Source: CAVTJX01 sp963735175 (lineage in GTDB: Bacteria; Electryoneota; RPQS01). Taken from it: a stretch of 58,373 nt of DNA. Each line of letters starts with the position of its first letter. The stretch's first letter is position 1. Under the pieces are notes generated by a model. It saw only the letters and a list, made by a program, of their open reading frames with translations, was not told where the DNA came from and did no database searches. Below are positions 17,968-25,548 of the stretch, piece by piece. The translations under genes were made by a program, and so were the position numbers. The stretch covers positions 1-58,373 of the forward strand of contig CAVTJX010000011.1 in the NCBI GenBank assembly GCA_963735175.1. The letters are read 5' to 3'.

Positions 17968-18303
17968 TCACCCCTTATCCGGCGGCCTAATGATCCCCGC
18001 CTTCACCAGCTTCTGCGCCAGCGCATACACATCCGTCTTGTTCTTCGCCTTGCGGCGGCCCAGGGCCACCACGACAACCGTCACCACATCCTCTTCCACG
18101 CGGTAGATAATCCGGTACCTCTGCCCCACCGCGCGCACACTGCGAAAGCCCGCGAGATCATCCCGCAGCCGTTTGCCCTGCAACTGTGGGTCATGTTCCA
18201 GCGAAACCATGCGCTCATAAATGAGACGGCGTTCCCGGGCATCCGTGATCCCTTCAGCCATTTGTGTCGCCGGCTCCGTGGCCACGACCGTGTAGCGGAT
18301 CAC
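17968..18303 (-). CDS. RelE/ParE-type toxin
   Basis: 111 residues. The centre shows the RelE/ParE fold pattern: LEHDPQLQGKRLRDDLAGFR, then SVRAVGQRYRIIYRVEEDVV and VVVVALGRRK. In this superfamily RelE-type members cleave mRNA on the ribosome. GTG start overlapping the antitoxin stop by four bases (GTGA). The C-terminal tail (DVYALAQKLVKAGIIRPP) extends past the usual end of about 90 residues. Exact target not predictable from sequence. Confidence 0.85.
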   Translation of the reverse strand: MIRYTVVATEPATQMAEGITDARERRLIYERMVSLEHDPQLQGKRLRDDLAGFRSVRAVGQRYRIIYRVEEDVVTVVVVALGRRKAKNKTDVYALAQKLVKAGIIRPPDKG

Positions 18304-18569
18304 AGTCTTAGTCTCCGCTTGACTTCATCCAGCGGGATCGTCCGCCCTTCGGCAATCTCTTTCTCGCTTTGGCGGATCGCGGCCATGAGTTCGGGATCAC
18401 CGAGAATCTCCATCGTTTCCAGCATGGATTCGTAAAGATCCCACGGCAGAATCGCCAACACCGCCTTGCCCCGGCGGGTAACGGCCACCGCTCCGGGTTC
18501 CTTCGCAAACAACTCCGGCAGATTGGTCAATGCCTGTCGCGCTTCTGTAATTGCGATTTCCTTATACAT
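18300..18569 (-). CDS. Phd/YefM-family antitoxin
   Basis: 89 residues from the ATG at 18569, preceded by AAAGGAGC. The N-terminal DNA-binding domain reads MYKEIAITEARQALTNLPEL, then VAVTRRGKAVLAILPWDLYE, the classic Phd/YefM pattern. The C-terminus (ETMEILGDPELMAAI...GRTIPLDEVKRRLRL) is the toxin-neutralising tail. It is the first gene of a two-gene operon and should repress its own promoter through the TGTACA boxes 28 bases upstream. The longer ORF start at 18623 runs through the promoter and is rejected. Confidence 0.9.
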   Translation of the reverse strand: MYKEIAITEARQALTNLPELFAKEPGAVAVTRRGKAVLAILPWDLYESMLETMEILGDPELMAAIRQSEKEIAEGRTIPLDEVKRRLRL

Positions 18570-18594
18570 CGTTGCTCCTTTAATTGCACATCTA

Positions 18595-18623
18595 AATGTA
18601 CAACAATCTGTACAGAATGTCAA
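18595..18623 (-). promoter_or_regulatory. Antitoxin-toxin promoter with two YefM-type TGTACA operators
   Basis: On the minus strand TTGACA (18623-18618), 17-base spacer, TACATT (18600-18595). Two TGTACA boxes, 18597-18602 and 18609-18614, are centred exactly 12 bp apart, one in the spacer and one over the -10 box. Paired TGTACA motifs at this centre-to-centre distance are the known operator of E. coli yefM-yoeB. Confidence 0.8.
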
Positions 18624-18653
18624 GCCCCTATTTATTCCAGACCCCGCCCCCTC

Positions 18654-18682
18654 TTGACTTCCGGCCCTTCTGAGTGTATATT
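18654..18682 (+). promoter_or_regulatory. Sigma70 promoter of the cysteine leader-cbs unit
   Basis: TTGACT (18654-18659), 17-base spacer, TATATT (18677-18682). The predicted transcription start is at or within a base or two of 18689, the A of the leader ATG, so the leader transcript would be essentially leaderless. It points away from the toxin-antitoxin promoter. Confidence 0.7.
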
Positions 18683-18688
18683 AACCCC

Positions 18689-18775
18689 ATGCAGATTACC
18701 AAAGCCATCGGCTGTTGCGCGTGTTGTTGCCGTTCCCCACGGGGGAAGGGTGGCGCGCGCATGGTTCTCTGCTGA
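18689..18775 (+). CDS. Leaderless 28-residue Cys-rich leader peptide
   Basis: MQITKAIG-CCACCC-RS..., 28 codons, with Cys at codons 9, 10, 12, 13, 14 and 28. Five of six consecutive codons are Cys. The ATG lies six bases after a TATATT -10 box, with no ribosome-binding site, as for leaderless translation. It precedes a cystathionine beta-synthase/cysteine synthase gene by 280 bases, with an intrinsic terminator between. This is the layout of amino-acid attenuators (trp, his, leu), here for cysteine. Cys-run upstream ORFs controlling Cys genes are known in actinobacteria; I know of none described for this group. A chance ORF is the alternative, but the Cys run, promoter and RNA pairings together argue against it. 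Confidence 0.65.
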   Translation: MQITKAIGCCACCCRSPRGKGGARMVLC

Positions 18776-18856
18776 TCAATCCGGACACGGCAACCCGTGT
18801 CCCTACCGGAGACCGAATCGCCCCCTTCGCCCCGTGCGGAGGGGTTTTTTGTTTTT
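18733..18856 (+). terminator. Attenuator: protector hairpin, antiterminator arm and intrinsic terminator
   Basis: Terminator: CCCCTTCGC (18822-18830), loop CCCGT, GCGGAGGGG (18836-18844), nine pairs with one G-T, then TTTTTTGTTTTT. Antiterminator: CACGGGGGAAGGG (18738-18750) pairs with CCCTTCGCCCCGTG (18823-18836) over 13 bp with one bulged G, which would destroy the terminator. Protector: TTCCC/GGGAA (18733-18747) competes for the antiterminator arm and starts three bases after the last codon of the Cys run. A ribosome stalled on the Cys codons would hide its 5' half. A separate palindrome, CGGACACGG...CCCGTGTCC, lies at 18782-18803. Confidence 0.65.
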
Positions 18857-19057
18857 CGCCGACTCGGTTCCTCATAGAATCTTTTCCCCCCATCCTATGG
18901 GGGGAACACAAGGGGGGTGAGGAAAAGGCCCGCTCGGCAACTAAACCGGGGATTGATAGAGTTCAAGGATTGTGGACTACCTTGTCGATTTCAATTTTTG
19001 GCTAAATATTTGCAAAATTGTAATAGTTCGTTGCACTACATGGAAGGATAACGACCC
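18857..19057 (+). other. Distal leader of cbs
   Basis: Contains a dispersed palindrome TTCCCCCCATCCTATGGGGG (18895-18914; inverse copy at 22757-22777) and an AT-rich stretch. The ribosome-binding site GAAGGAT lies about nine bases before the cbs ATG. No second strong promoter is seen, although the AT-rich 18980-19020 segment could hold a weak one. Confidence 0.5.
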
Positions 19058-20464
19058 ATGAATGCCTCGCCCGCCAAACGCCGCCTGAATTCGGTCCTCG
19101 ATGCCGTCGGCAACACGCCCCTCATCCGCCTGTCAAAAATCGGGAAAGGGCTGCCTGCGGAAGTCTGGGTGAAAGCCGAATACCTGAATCCCGGCGGCTC
19201 TATCAAGGACCGCCTTGCCATGCGCGTGCTGGCCAATGCGGAACAGACCGGCGAGCTGCAGCCGGGCGGTACGATTGTCGAAAATACCTCCGGCAACACC
19301 GGCGCGGCAATCTCCATGGTGGCGGCCGTGAAAGACTACAAGTGCATCTTCACCATGCCCGATAAGATGTCGCAGGAAAAGGTCAACGGCCTCAAAGCCT
19401 TCGGCGCCAAGGTCGTCGTCACTCCCACCAACGTCCCGCCCGACAGCCCGCAGAGCTACTACGAAACCGCCAAGCGCATCCACCGCGAGATCCCCGGCAG
19501 CTTCTACGTCAACCAGTATCACAATCCCGAGAACACCGCCGCCCACTACGGCTGGACCGGCCCCGAAATCTGGGAGCAGACCGAAGGCCAGATCACGCAC
19601 TACGTCGCGGGTCTCGGCACCGGCGGCACCTTCAGCGGCGTCGCGAAATATCTCAAAGAAAAAAATCCGCAGATCCGTTGCATCGGCGTCGATCCCTACG
19701 GCAGCGTGTTCTATCATTACTGGAAAACCGGCCAGCTCGGCGAAGCCTGGGTCTACAAAGTCGAAGGCATCGGCGAGGACATGCTCGTCGGCAACATGGA
19801 TTTCTCCCTCGTCGACGACATCATTCAGATCACCGACGCCGACGCCTTCACCATGGGCCGCCGCCTCGCCCGCGAGGAAGGTGTACTCGCCGGCGGCTCG
19901 TCCGGCGCGGCCGTGTGGGGCGCGCTGGAAGTCGCTCGCCGCTCGCCCCAAGGCAGCGTGATCGTCGCCATGCTCCCCGATAGCGGCTCGCGCTACCTCT
20001 CCAAAATGTACAACGACGAATGGATGCGCGACAACCAGTTTCTCGAAAGCGGCGAAAACCGTCTCGGTCAGGTGCGCGATCTGCTCGCCCAGCGCGGCCG
20101 CCACGAACTCATCGCCGCCCAGTCCGGCGACAAAGTCGGCAACGTGATCGCCCTGCTTAAATCCCACGGCATCTCGCAGATCCCGGTGATGGATGACGGC
20201 CATTTGCTTGGCCTCGTGGCCGAGGTCGATCTGCTGAACTTCATGCTGTCAGGCGCGGGCTATTCCAATTCCGAGATCGCTCCCATCGTCCACAACCACG
20301 TACCCTATGTCACCGAGGCCACGCCCCTCGACGACGTCTCGGCGATCTTCACCCGTTCGCCCCACGAAGCGGTCCTCGTGCAGGACGGCAACACTCCCAC
20401 CGACATCATCACCAAGATCGACTTGATCGACTATCTGCTGAAAACGCCATCCAATCAGAATTGA
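19058..20464 (+). CDS. cbs: Cystathionine beta-synthase / cysteine synthase with CBS-domain pair
   Basis: 468 residues, intact. PLP-dependent beta-family enzyme: NTPLIRLSKIG, the PLP lysine in NPGGSIKDRLAM, ENTSGNTG (PLP phosphate/ring), VAGLGTGGTFSGV (phosphate loop), and EEGVLAGGSSGAAV. The catalytic domain ends near residue 325. Residues 340-465 are two CBS modules (VGNVIALLKSHGISQIPVMD; PLDDVSAIFTRSPHEAVLVQ), usually a ligand-sensing regulatory domain. No N-terminal heme domain, so bacterial-type. Makes cystathionine from homocysteine and serine, or cysteine from O-acetylserine; sequence does not decide. The upstream Cys-codon attenuator suggests cysteine is the end product being sensed. 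Followed by a strong terminator. Confidence 0.93.
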   Translation: MNASPAKRRLNSVLDAVGNTPLIRLSKIGKGLPAEVWVKAEYLNPGGSIKDRLAMRVLANAEQTGELQPGGTIVENTSGNTGAAISMVAAVKDYKCIFTMPDKMSQEKVNGLKAFGAKVVVTPTNVPPDSPQSYYETAKRIHREIPGSFYVNQYHNPENTAAHYGWTGPEIWEQTEGQITHYVAGLGTGGTFSGVAKYLKEKNPQIRCIGVDPYGSVFYHYWKTGQLGEAWVYKVEGIGEDMLVGNMDFSLVDDIIQITDADAFTMGRRLAREEGVLAGGSSGAAVWGALEVARRSPQGSVIVAMLPDSGSRYLSKMYNDEWMRDNQFLESGENRLGQVRDLLAQRGRHELIAAQSGDKVGNVIALLKSHGISQIPVMDDGHLLGLVAEVDLLNFMLSGAGYSNSEIAPIVHNHVPYVTEATPLDDVSAIFTRSPHEAVLVQDGNTPTDIITKIDLIDYLLKTPSNQN

Positions 20465-20483
20465 AACGAACTTCACAACGCAG

Positions 20484-20516
20484 AAAAGCGCCGCTCAATC
20501 GAGCGGCGCTTTCATT
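20484..20516 (+). terminator. Intrinsic terminator of cbs
   Basis: AGCGCCGCTC-aatc-GAGCGGCGCT: ten perfect pairs, followed by TTCATTT. Also flanked upstream by AAAA, so it can act in both directions. Confidence 0.85.
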
Positions 20517-20533
20517 TAAAATTTGTTCATCCC

Positions 20534-20580
20534 CAGCTTGCGCGTCTTCGCGCGCGGCAATCAACGGGCCACGCCTCCGG
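20534..20580. repeat. Dispersed element GCGTCTTCGCGCGCGG, copy 2 (partial)
   Basis: Same GCGCGTCTTCGCGCGCGGCA core as at 6347 and 46512, without the GAACGTCACGTTC half. Lies between the convergent cbs and hypothetical genes. Confidence 0.6.
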
Positions 20581-20599
20581 GTCCAGCACCGCGTGCTGG

Positions 20600-21178
20600 C
20601 TACTCGGCTAACTGGATCAGCTTCGCCTTATACAAACTTAAAAATTCTTCCACCTGCTTGGGTTCGAGCTTGCGCAGTTCCGGTGGAAAGCTGACCATGT
20701 TTAGATACGGACGGCGATGTTCCAGCCGCAGCGCCCGCGCGCCGTCCTGCGCCCGCGCGTTCAAGTAGACGCGGCGGGGAAACAGATTCATGTATGCGCC
20801 AATGCGCCGCGCGGTGTCGTAGGCGTGCAGACCGCCGCGTCCTTCAATGCCGCGAAACACTTTCTCGATCACGTTGAGGATGCCGTCGAAGTCCTTGGCA
20901 GCCGCGATTTGATCCTTTACCGCCAGCAACGCGGGGAGGGCGCGGTCGGGCGTGGCTTTCTTGGAACGGATTTGCAGCATGCTGCCATTCCGGCCGCGAC
21001 GGGTGCTGACCGCCAGCTCGATCGCCTGTTCCAGCGATTCGAGGCCGGCGAAGGCCGCATCTTCCGCCGGTTGCCGGGCCGGTTGATCTAAGTATTCGGC
21101 CACCAGCGTCGCGAGAGGGCTGGGAGTTTCCACAATTTCAGGCTCGAGTCCGGATTCAATCGGGAGGGCGTCAGTCAA
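20600..21178 (-). CDS. Conserved-looking hypothetical protein, cytoplasmic
   Basis: About 192 residues. The start is taken as TTG at 21178, six bases after AAAGGA; a GTG at 21220 in the same frame is possible but lies over a terminator-proximal stretch. The N-terminal third is acidic and probably disordered. The C-terminal two thirds is helical, with LEQAIELAVSTRRGRNGSML, LPALLAVKDQIAAA, then GLHAYDTARRIGAYMNLFPR and VYLNARAQDGARAL. No family recognised. No membrane helix or signal peptide. It has its own promoter and a mini-ORF/terminator leader (21228-21317). Confidence 0.65.
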   Translation of the reverse strand: MTDALPIESGLEPEIVETPSPLATLVAEYLDQPARQPAEDAAFAGLESLEQAIELAVSTRRGRNGSMLQIRSKKATPDRALPALLAVKDQIAAAKDFDGILNVIEKVFRGIEGRGGLHAYDTARRIGAYMNLFPRRVYLNARAQDGARALRLEHRRPYLNMVSFPPELRKLEPKQVEEFLSLYKAKLIQLAE

Positions 21179-21227
21179 TGTCAATCCTTTTGCGTGCGTT
21201 GATGGATGAGAAAGCGGCACTTAAGCC

Positions 21228-21317
21228 GCAAAAACCCGCATGCGATGGCGGGCTTACTCAATGGAGCAGGTTTCATGAAGCATAGTTTAAAATACACAAT
21301 AAACCGCCCGAAAGCAA
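21228..21317 (-). promoter_or_regulatory. Promoter, nine-codon leaderless ORF and terminator before the hypothetical gene
   Basis: On the minus strand: TTGCTT (21317-21312), 17-base spacer, TATTTT (21294-21289), then five bases to an ATG (21283) opening MLHETCSIE-stop (ends 21254). Directly after the stop lies CCCGC-N8-GCGGG followed by TTTTT (21252-21230). The gene starts 50 bases further on. Same plan as the cbs leader (leaderless mini-ORF, terminator, gene), but with no codon bias that would name a ligand. Confidence 0.45.
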
Positions 21318-21356
21318 GCGGGAGCGCACTCTGAAGGTAAACTGCCGAAATCCCGC

Positions 21357-21385
21357 TTGACATTTCCCGCGCTGGGCCGTATTTT
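21357..21385 (+). promoter_or_regulatory. Sigma70 promoter for the nitroreductase gene
   Basis: TTGACA (21357-21362), 17-base spacer, TATTTT (21380-21385). Divergent to the minus-strand leader above. Confidence 0.65.
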
Positions 21386-21427
21386 GGGCGCAATTCCAGT
21401 ATTATCCAATCAACCTTGGAGTACGCA

Positions 21428-22069
21428 ATGAAACCGCGCTTTCTACTGGCCTGCGGAATCCTGCTGCTCGGCGCCACCTTCGTCTGGAGTAACGAACCTC
21501 CACCCCCCCTCTCTTTACCTACGCCGGACAAGACCGGCGGCAAGCCGCTGATGCAATGCTTGGCCGAGCGCCATTCCACGCGCGAATTTTCAGCCACGCC
21601 GCTCGCGCCGCAAGAGCTTGCGAATCTGCTCTGGGCCGGATGGGGCATTAATCGTGACGATGGTCATCGCACCGCGCCGTCCGCGCGCAACTGGCAGGAA
21701 ATGACGGTGTATATTGTGAGGGAAGGCGGCGCGTTCACTTACGACGCCAAAAATAATAAGCTGTTCTCTGTGACGGGGATGGATCTGCGCGCGCTCTGCG
21801 GCACGCAGCCGTTTGTGAAAGATGCACCGCTGAATCTCGTGTATGTGGCCGACTTCGCCAAGATGGGCGATGCCGCCGACGATCAGAAGCAGGTGCTCGC
21901 CGCCGCCGACGCCGCCTTCATCGCCGAAAATGTCTACCTCTTCTGTGCCTCGGAAAATCTCGCCGTCGTCGTCCGCGCTTCGATTGAGAAGGACGCCTTA
22001 GCCAAATCGCTGCACCTCTCCCCCACCCAGCACATCGTATTGGCGCAAACAATCGGGCACATGAAGTAA
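21428..22069 (+). CDS. Exported SagB/ThcOx-type nitroreductase
   Basis: 213 residues from the ATG at 21428 (an in-frame ATG at 21416 is less likely). Residues 1-21 form a signal peptide (LLLGATFVWS). The body is the FMN-binding nitroreductase fold of the SagB-like subgroup: RHSTREFSATPLAPQELANL, LLWAGWGINRDDGHRTAPSA, RNWQEMTVYIV, then AAADAAFIAENVYLFCASEN and the end IGHMK. Exported single-domain SagB-like oxidoreductases are common in the FCB group; substrate unknown. Cys residues in the N-terminal part (CLAERHSTRE) are not diagnostic. Confidence 0.85.
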   Translation: MKPRFLLACGILLLGATFVWSNEPPPPLSLPTPDKTGGKPLMQCLAERHSTREFSATPLAPQELANLLWAGWGINRDDGHRTAPSARNWQEMTVYIVREGGAFTYDAKNNKLFSVTGMDLRALCGTQPFVKDAPLNLVYVADFAKMGDAADDQKQVLAAADAAFIAENVYLFCASENLAVVVRASIEKDALAKSLHLSPTQHIVLAQTIGHMK

Positions 22070-22095
22070 CGAAGAACGAAAAACGAAGAACGAAG
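22068..22095 (+). repeat. Heptamer array at the nitroreductase stop codon
   Basis: AACGAAG, AACGAAA, AACGAAG, AACGAAG: four units. The first overlaps the TAA stop. Same 7-mer as at 53294 and 53744. Confidence 0.75.
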
Positions 22096-22109
22096 AATAT
22101 TTTTTCTCG

Positions 22110-22141
22110 TAGGGGCGCACGGCTTGTGCGCCCTTTTTGTG
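22110..22141 (+). terminator. Intrinsic terminator of the nitroreductase gene
   Basis: GGGCGCAC-ggctt-GTGCGCCC followed by TTTTTGTGTTTG. The stem belongs to the GTAGGGGCG... family of dispersed palindromes, here co-opted as a terminator. Confidence 0.8.
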
Positions 22142-22203
22142 TTTGTAAGTTGCCGTAGTTGCGATGTGATGCAACTTTTTTGACGGAACGGAACTTCAGT
22201 ATT

Positions 22204-22608
22204 TCATTCGCGGCCGGAAAGGAAGCGCAGCGAATAGTCATGGCGGTCGCAATAGAACGCGTGCAGGCGGTTGTGGAGCGCGCGGATCTGGCGTTCGATG
22301 CGCCAGTCATAACGGGAGAAGCGGTCGAGGTGGTGGAGGACCGACAACGGGGCGAGGGGTTTCTCCGCAGATTGGTCGGTGGCGGAGGCTTCGAGGCCGT
22401 AGAGCCGAAGCTGACGGAAGTAGAGAATGGCGATGCGGTTGACGAGGGCGAGCTCCTGTTCGCGCTGCGGATTGTATTCGTGGTGCAGCGCGGCGCGCAT
22501 GCGCTCGAAAACCTCACGGTCCGCGGGTTGCAGATGCGCGAGGAAGAGTTCATCAGTGGCGTAGAAGCCGTGCTTGACCGCGTTGGCGCGGGAATGAGTT
22601 GTGGACAT
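22204..22608 (-). CDS. Small helical protein with NAVKHG motif
   Basis: 134 residues. The N-terminus MSTTHSRANAVKHGFYATDE carries the NAVKHG(L/F)xA motif of a large uncharacterised family common in uncultured bacteria. The rest is helical and charged (QPADREVFERMRAALHHEYN, then LVNRIAILYFRQLRLYG). A heptamer array (22615-22642) lies six bases before the start, as for several other genes here. Function unknown; possibly associated with mobile or repeat-rich regions. Confidence 0.6.
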   Translation of the reverse strand: MSTTHSRANAVKHGFYATDELFLAHLQPADREVFERMRAALHHEYNPQREQELALVNRIAILYFRQLRLYGLEASATDQSAEKPLAPLSVLHHLDRFSRYDWRIERQIRALHNRLHAFYCDRHDYSLRFLSGRE

Positions 22609-22614
22609 CGCAGA

Positions 22615-22642
22615 GAAGTATGAAGGATGAAGTATGAAGGAT
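22615..22642 (-). repeat. Heptamer array before the NAVKHG gene
   Basis: On the plus strand GAAGTAT, GAAGGAT, GAAGTAT, GAAGGAT: exactly four units. Six bases separate it from the minus-strand start codon. Confidence 0.75.
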
Positions 22643-23184
22643 GAACGGAAGACGTATGATGGACGTGGTGTAGGGGCGGGTTAAGTCTTCGCAACCCGCC
22701 CGTGTCGCCAGTGCAACCCCCTGTATTCCACAATCGCGGCCACCCCCTTTGTATTCCCCCCATAGGATGGGGGGAAAAGACAGAAGACAGAGCCCAGCCC
22801 GACTGCGTCGGACTGGACCATTGTTATGGTTGTGGCATTCCTCTCCAGAATCGGCGTGAATCTGGCATTGCGGGGGGGGCACGTCTGAAAGCCGGTCGAG
22901 AAGGGCCGCGCGTGGATGGGGAACCCTGCCCTGAGCCGGTGCTGGGGGAGACAGGGACGGCAGGTCACGGCGGATAATATACGCACGGCAAATGGTATTT
23001 GTCAATCATATAATTCATTATTTTCGTATTTATGTGGTTATTGTGAACATATATTGCCTATTTGTTTAGTGACGATTGTGGTAGGTGCAGGCGGGGGCGG
23101 GAGATGCGGGGTCGGGATGGGTGGGGTGTGCTCACGTGGGTGCATGGAAAAAGGAGGCTCGTATCGAACGGTTACATAAAATAA
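22643..23184. other. Intergenic region bounding the NACHT island
   Basis: Holds a GTAGGGGCGGGTTAAG...AACCCGCCC palindrome (22671-22703) and the inverse copy of the TTCCCCCCATAGGATGGGGG element (22757-22777). From about 22980 the sequence turns AT-rich. No gene supported. Confidence 0.5.
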
Positions 23185-23214
23185 GTGAGACGGATCTTCT
23201 CAAATCCGTCTCAC
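23185..23214 (-). terminator. Terminator of the NACHT operon
   Basis: GTGAGACGGAT-cttctcaa-ATCCGTCTCAC: eleven perfect pairs. On the minus strand it is followed by TTATTTTAT. It lies 70 bases after the NACHT stop codon. Confidence 0.8.
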
Positions 23215-23283
23215 TTTCAAAACTGATCTTACCCAATAAGACTAAATACTTGGTGCCATCACCTCGCCCGATTCAGCGTCAAT

Positions 23284-25524
23284 TCAATCCGCCTTAGCAA
23301 TTTCGAATAGGTTTAATTTTCCTTTCAACCACTGCGTAGCAAATTGTGTTTGTTCTTCATTAAACTTTAGTGATTGGAAATAATACTCCGGTACAAAATC
23401 GGGAGGAAATTCACCACCACGCAAAGAAAGAGCAGGGTATATACTGACACCAAGCGATCTAAACACCTCGACATCTTCCTTTGCGACATCTGGATACATT
23501 TCGATTTTTATTGCCAAAAGAACAAAGAGCCCAAAGAGCGCGTCTGGATTATTGCAAAAATTATGATATCGGGCAACCACTGCCGGCTGATCACTTGCAA
23601 CTCCAGCTCGTCGAATAGACAACTGGGTGCTCAACGTGTTATCAACTGGCTCGAGAAATGGCTTGAAAGACTCACATACAGTCTTACCAAACTGAGATGT
23701 CATATCATAGAGAGCCCTGGACCAAACATAATGATCATTGTTACCCCACCAGAAGATGCTGTGAAATAACCATTGTGCAAAGGATGATCGGTAGACTTTC
23801 GGTAAGGAAATAAAGCTATAGTCGGAAATCAGGAATTCTCTTCCATGCCATTGAACCACACTTGACAAAGCAATATAACCCTCCCAAATGATGTCACCTG
23901 CGAGGATGGGATCGCATTCGGAAAGTTGCTTGAGCTTTGAAGTATGTCGCCACATAATTCCTTTGGAGAAGTCACTCCAATACTGCGCGTCCTCCGTCGA
24001 GCATCGCCGTTCGCGAGTTAGTGCGGTACGCATATGCAATAGATACTCGAACAGCACTCTACGTTCTATGATTGACAACTCCGAATATGTCTTTTCAAGT
24101 ATTTCCTCCAGTATACGTGATACTGTAGCTCGGTTTTCATGGTCGAGTAGTGGGACATAATCAACGATTTGCATTAACAGATATTCCCTATCTGTTTCAC
24201 TTGACATGCTAGTATGACATGCAACCGCGTTTTCTATTAGCAGCTGCACACAGCTCTCGATAATTGACCTCATCACTTGTGGGCGAGGAACCATGAATTC
24301 CAGAGAGCGAAGAGCAAAATTCAAAAGATGCGCTCGCACTTTATAGGTTTCTCCAGAGGCACTCTGCATAAGTTGCTCTAAAAATTCGGAGCCAGCACCG
24401 CGCAAACGCTCATTCTGAATCTGGACAGCGATCTGTGCGACAACATCCCATTCTTGTTTGCGAATTCGCGGGAGCAGTATATCGGCAAGCTCTTTTGATG
24501 TTCCATTGACCGATACCAAATATTCAGCACTATAGAACTCTAAAAAAGTATTATGTGCAAACTTATAAATCTCGGGCCCCATATCCGTAAAAACCCATAA
24601 ACGCGCTGTGCAGTGTTGTACAAATTCCTTTGCGGCAGCCTCAGCCTCTGCTCGTGTTTCAAATTTTTCTTCCAGCAGAAATTCAGTAGATTTTTCTACG
24701 AGTTCGGATTTCCTAACACCTGTGTTGAGTCTCTCTGTTGTGAAAATCCAATGAGCTAAGAAGCGAATTACATGAACAATATGGTGTTGGAATGGCAAAG
24801 GATTTTTTATGCCTTTAACAGTATCGCGAGAAAGCAATATCTCTGTGCACTTGCTATACAGTTCGGGCCTGTTTTTTGGAATATAATGCCGTTTACGATA
24901 TAAGTTGCACATTAGAGCAAGCATGAGAGGATTTGCTCTCAAATCGTTAACCGCTGAACTTTCCTCAACAAATTCCTCGACTATTTTGTCAGCCTCAGTC
25001 TGATTATATCCTGCGAGCACAAACCACTTTGAAACATACTCTCGTACCTGATTATCGTTAAAGTCCTCGAGTTGGAATACCTCGAAGACACTAGGATTGA
25101 GGGAAGCCTCCGCATATCCTACAACTCGCGATGTGACTAATACAGGTGCAGCAGGGAAACGATTGCAGAATGATTCTATGATTGCTGCAATTTCCTGTCG
25201 TTCGTGGGCTTCAAGAACTTCATCCAGACCATCAAAAACTACAAGAGCTTTCCCTGTAAGAAATAAGTGCTCAATTGCACCGTTCGGTGGTTTTAGCGTA
25301 AGTTCCACATTTGTCGTTTGCTCAATATGCTCAATAATAGACAGTTTTGTCTCTCTTCTATCATTAGCAAAGTTTCTTACATGAATCAAGATGGGAACTA
25401 GCAACTCGGTGGAAATATCGCTGTGCTGATGATATATTTCTGACATATCAAGGCAGATCCTTTGAGCCGCTGTGGATTTGCCGCCGCCAGGATTACCCAG
25501 TAAAACAGTCTTTTGCAATCTCAC
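23284..25524 (-). CDS. NACHT-domain STAND NTPase (ATPase and C-terminal part)
   Basis: 746 codons from GTG 25524. Walker A is VLLGNPGGGKST (residues 8-19); Walker B with the NACHT small-residue pattern is KALVVFDGLDEVL (about 91-103); sensor VLVTSRVVGYAEA (about 128); then the NACHT-associated LRANPLMLALMCNLYRKR (about 195) and the FAHNTFLEFYSAEYLV helix (about 325). The C-terminal 400 residues are helical, without recognisable LRR, TPR or WD repeats. Bacterial NACHT proteins are frequent antiphage sensors. The upstream ORF is in the same frame and stops at a single TAG only 24 bases before this GTG; the codons between (SFDFEQFVVRLQKTVLLGN) look like normal pre-NACHT coding sequence, so the two ORFs are probably one protein. 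Confidence 0.85.
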   Translation of the reverse strand: MRLQKTVLLGNPGGGKSTAAQRICLDMSEIYHQHSDISTELLVPILIHVRNFANDRRETKLSIIEHIEQTTNVELTLKPPNGAIEHLFLTGKALVVFDGLDEVLEAHERQEIAAIIESFCNRFPAAPVLVTSRVVGYAEASLNPSVFEVFQLEDFNDNQVREYVSKWFVLAGYNQTEADKIVEEFVEESSAVNDLRANPLMLALMCNLYRKRHYIPKNRPELYSKCTEILLSRDTVKGIKNPLPFQHHIVHVIRFLAHWIFTTERLNTGVRKSELVEKSTEFLLEEKFETRAEAEAAAKEFVQHCTARLWVFTDMGPEIYKFAHNTFLEFYSAEYLVSVNGTSKELADILLPRIRKQEWDVVAQIAVQIQNERLRGAGSEFLEQLMQSASGETYKVRAHLLNFALRSLEFMVPRPQVMRSIIESCVQLLIENAVACHTSMSSETDREYLLMQIVDYVPLLDHENRATVSRILEEILEKTYSELSIIERRVLFEYLLHMRTALTRERRCSTEDAQYWSDFSKGIMWRHTSKLKQLSECDPILAGDIIWEGYIALSSVVQWHGREFLISDYSFISLPKVYRSSFAQWLFHSIFWWGNNDHYVWSRALYDMTSQFGKTVCESFKPFLEPVDNTLSTQLSIRRAGVASDQPAVVARYHNFCNNPDALFGLFVLLAIKIEMYPDVAKEDVEVFRSLGVSIYPALSLRGGEFPPDFVPEYYFQSLKFNEEQTQFATQWLKGKLNLFEIAKAD

Positions 25525-25548
25525 AACAAATTGTTCGAAATCGAAAGA

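Noticed and set aside
22204..22623. Plus-strand ORF opposite the NAVKHG protein
   Set aside because: The minus-strand frame has the recognisable NAVKHG N-terminus and a natural start; the plus frame does not.
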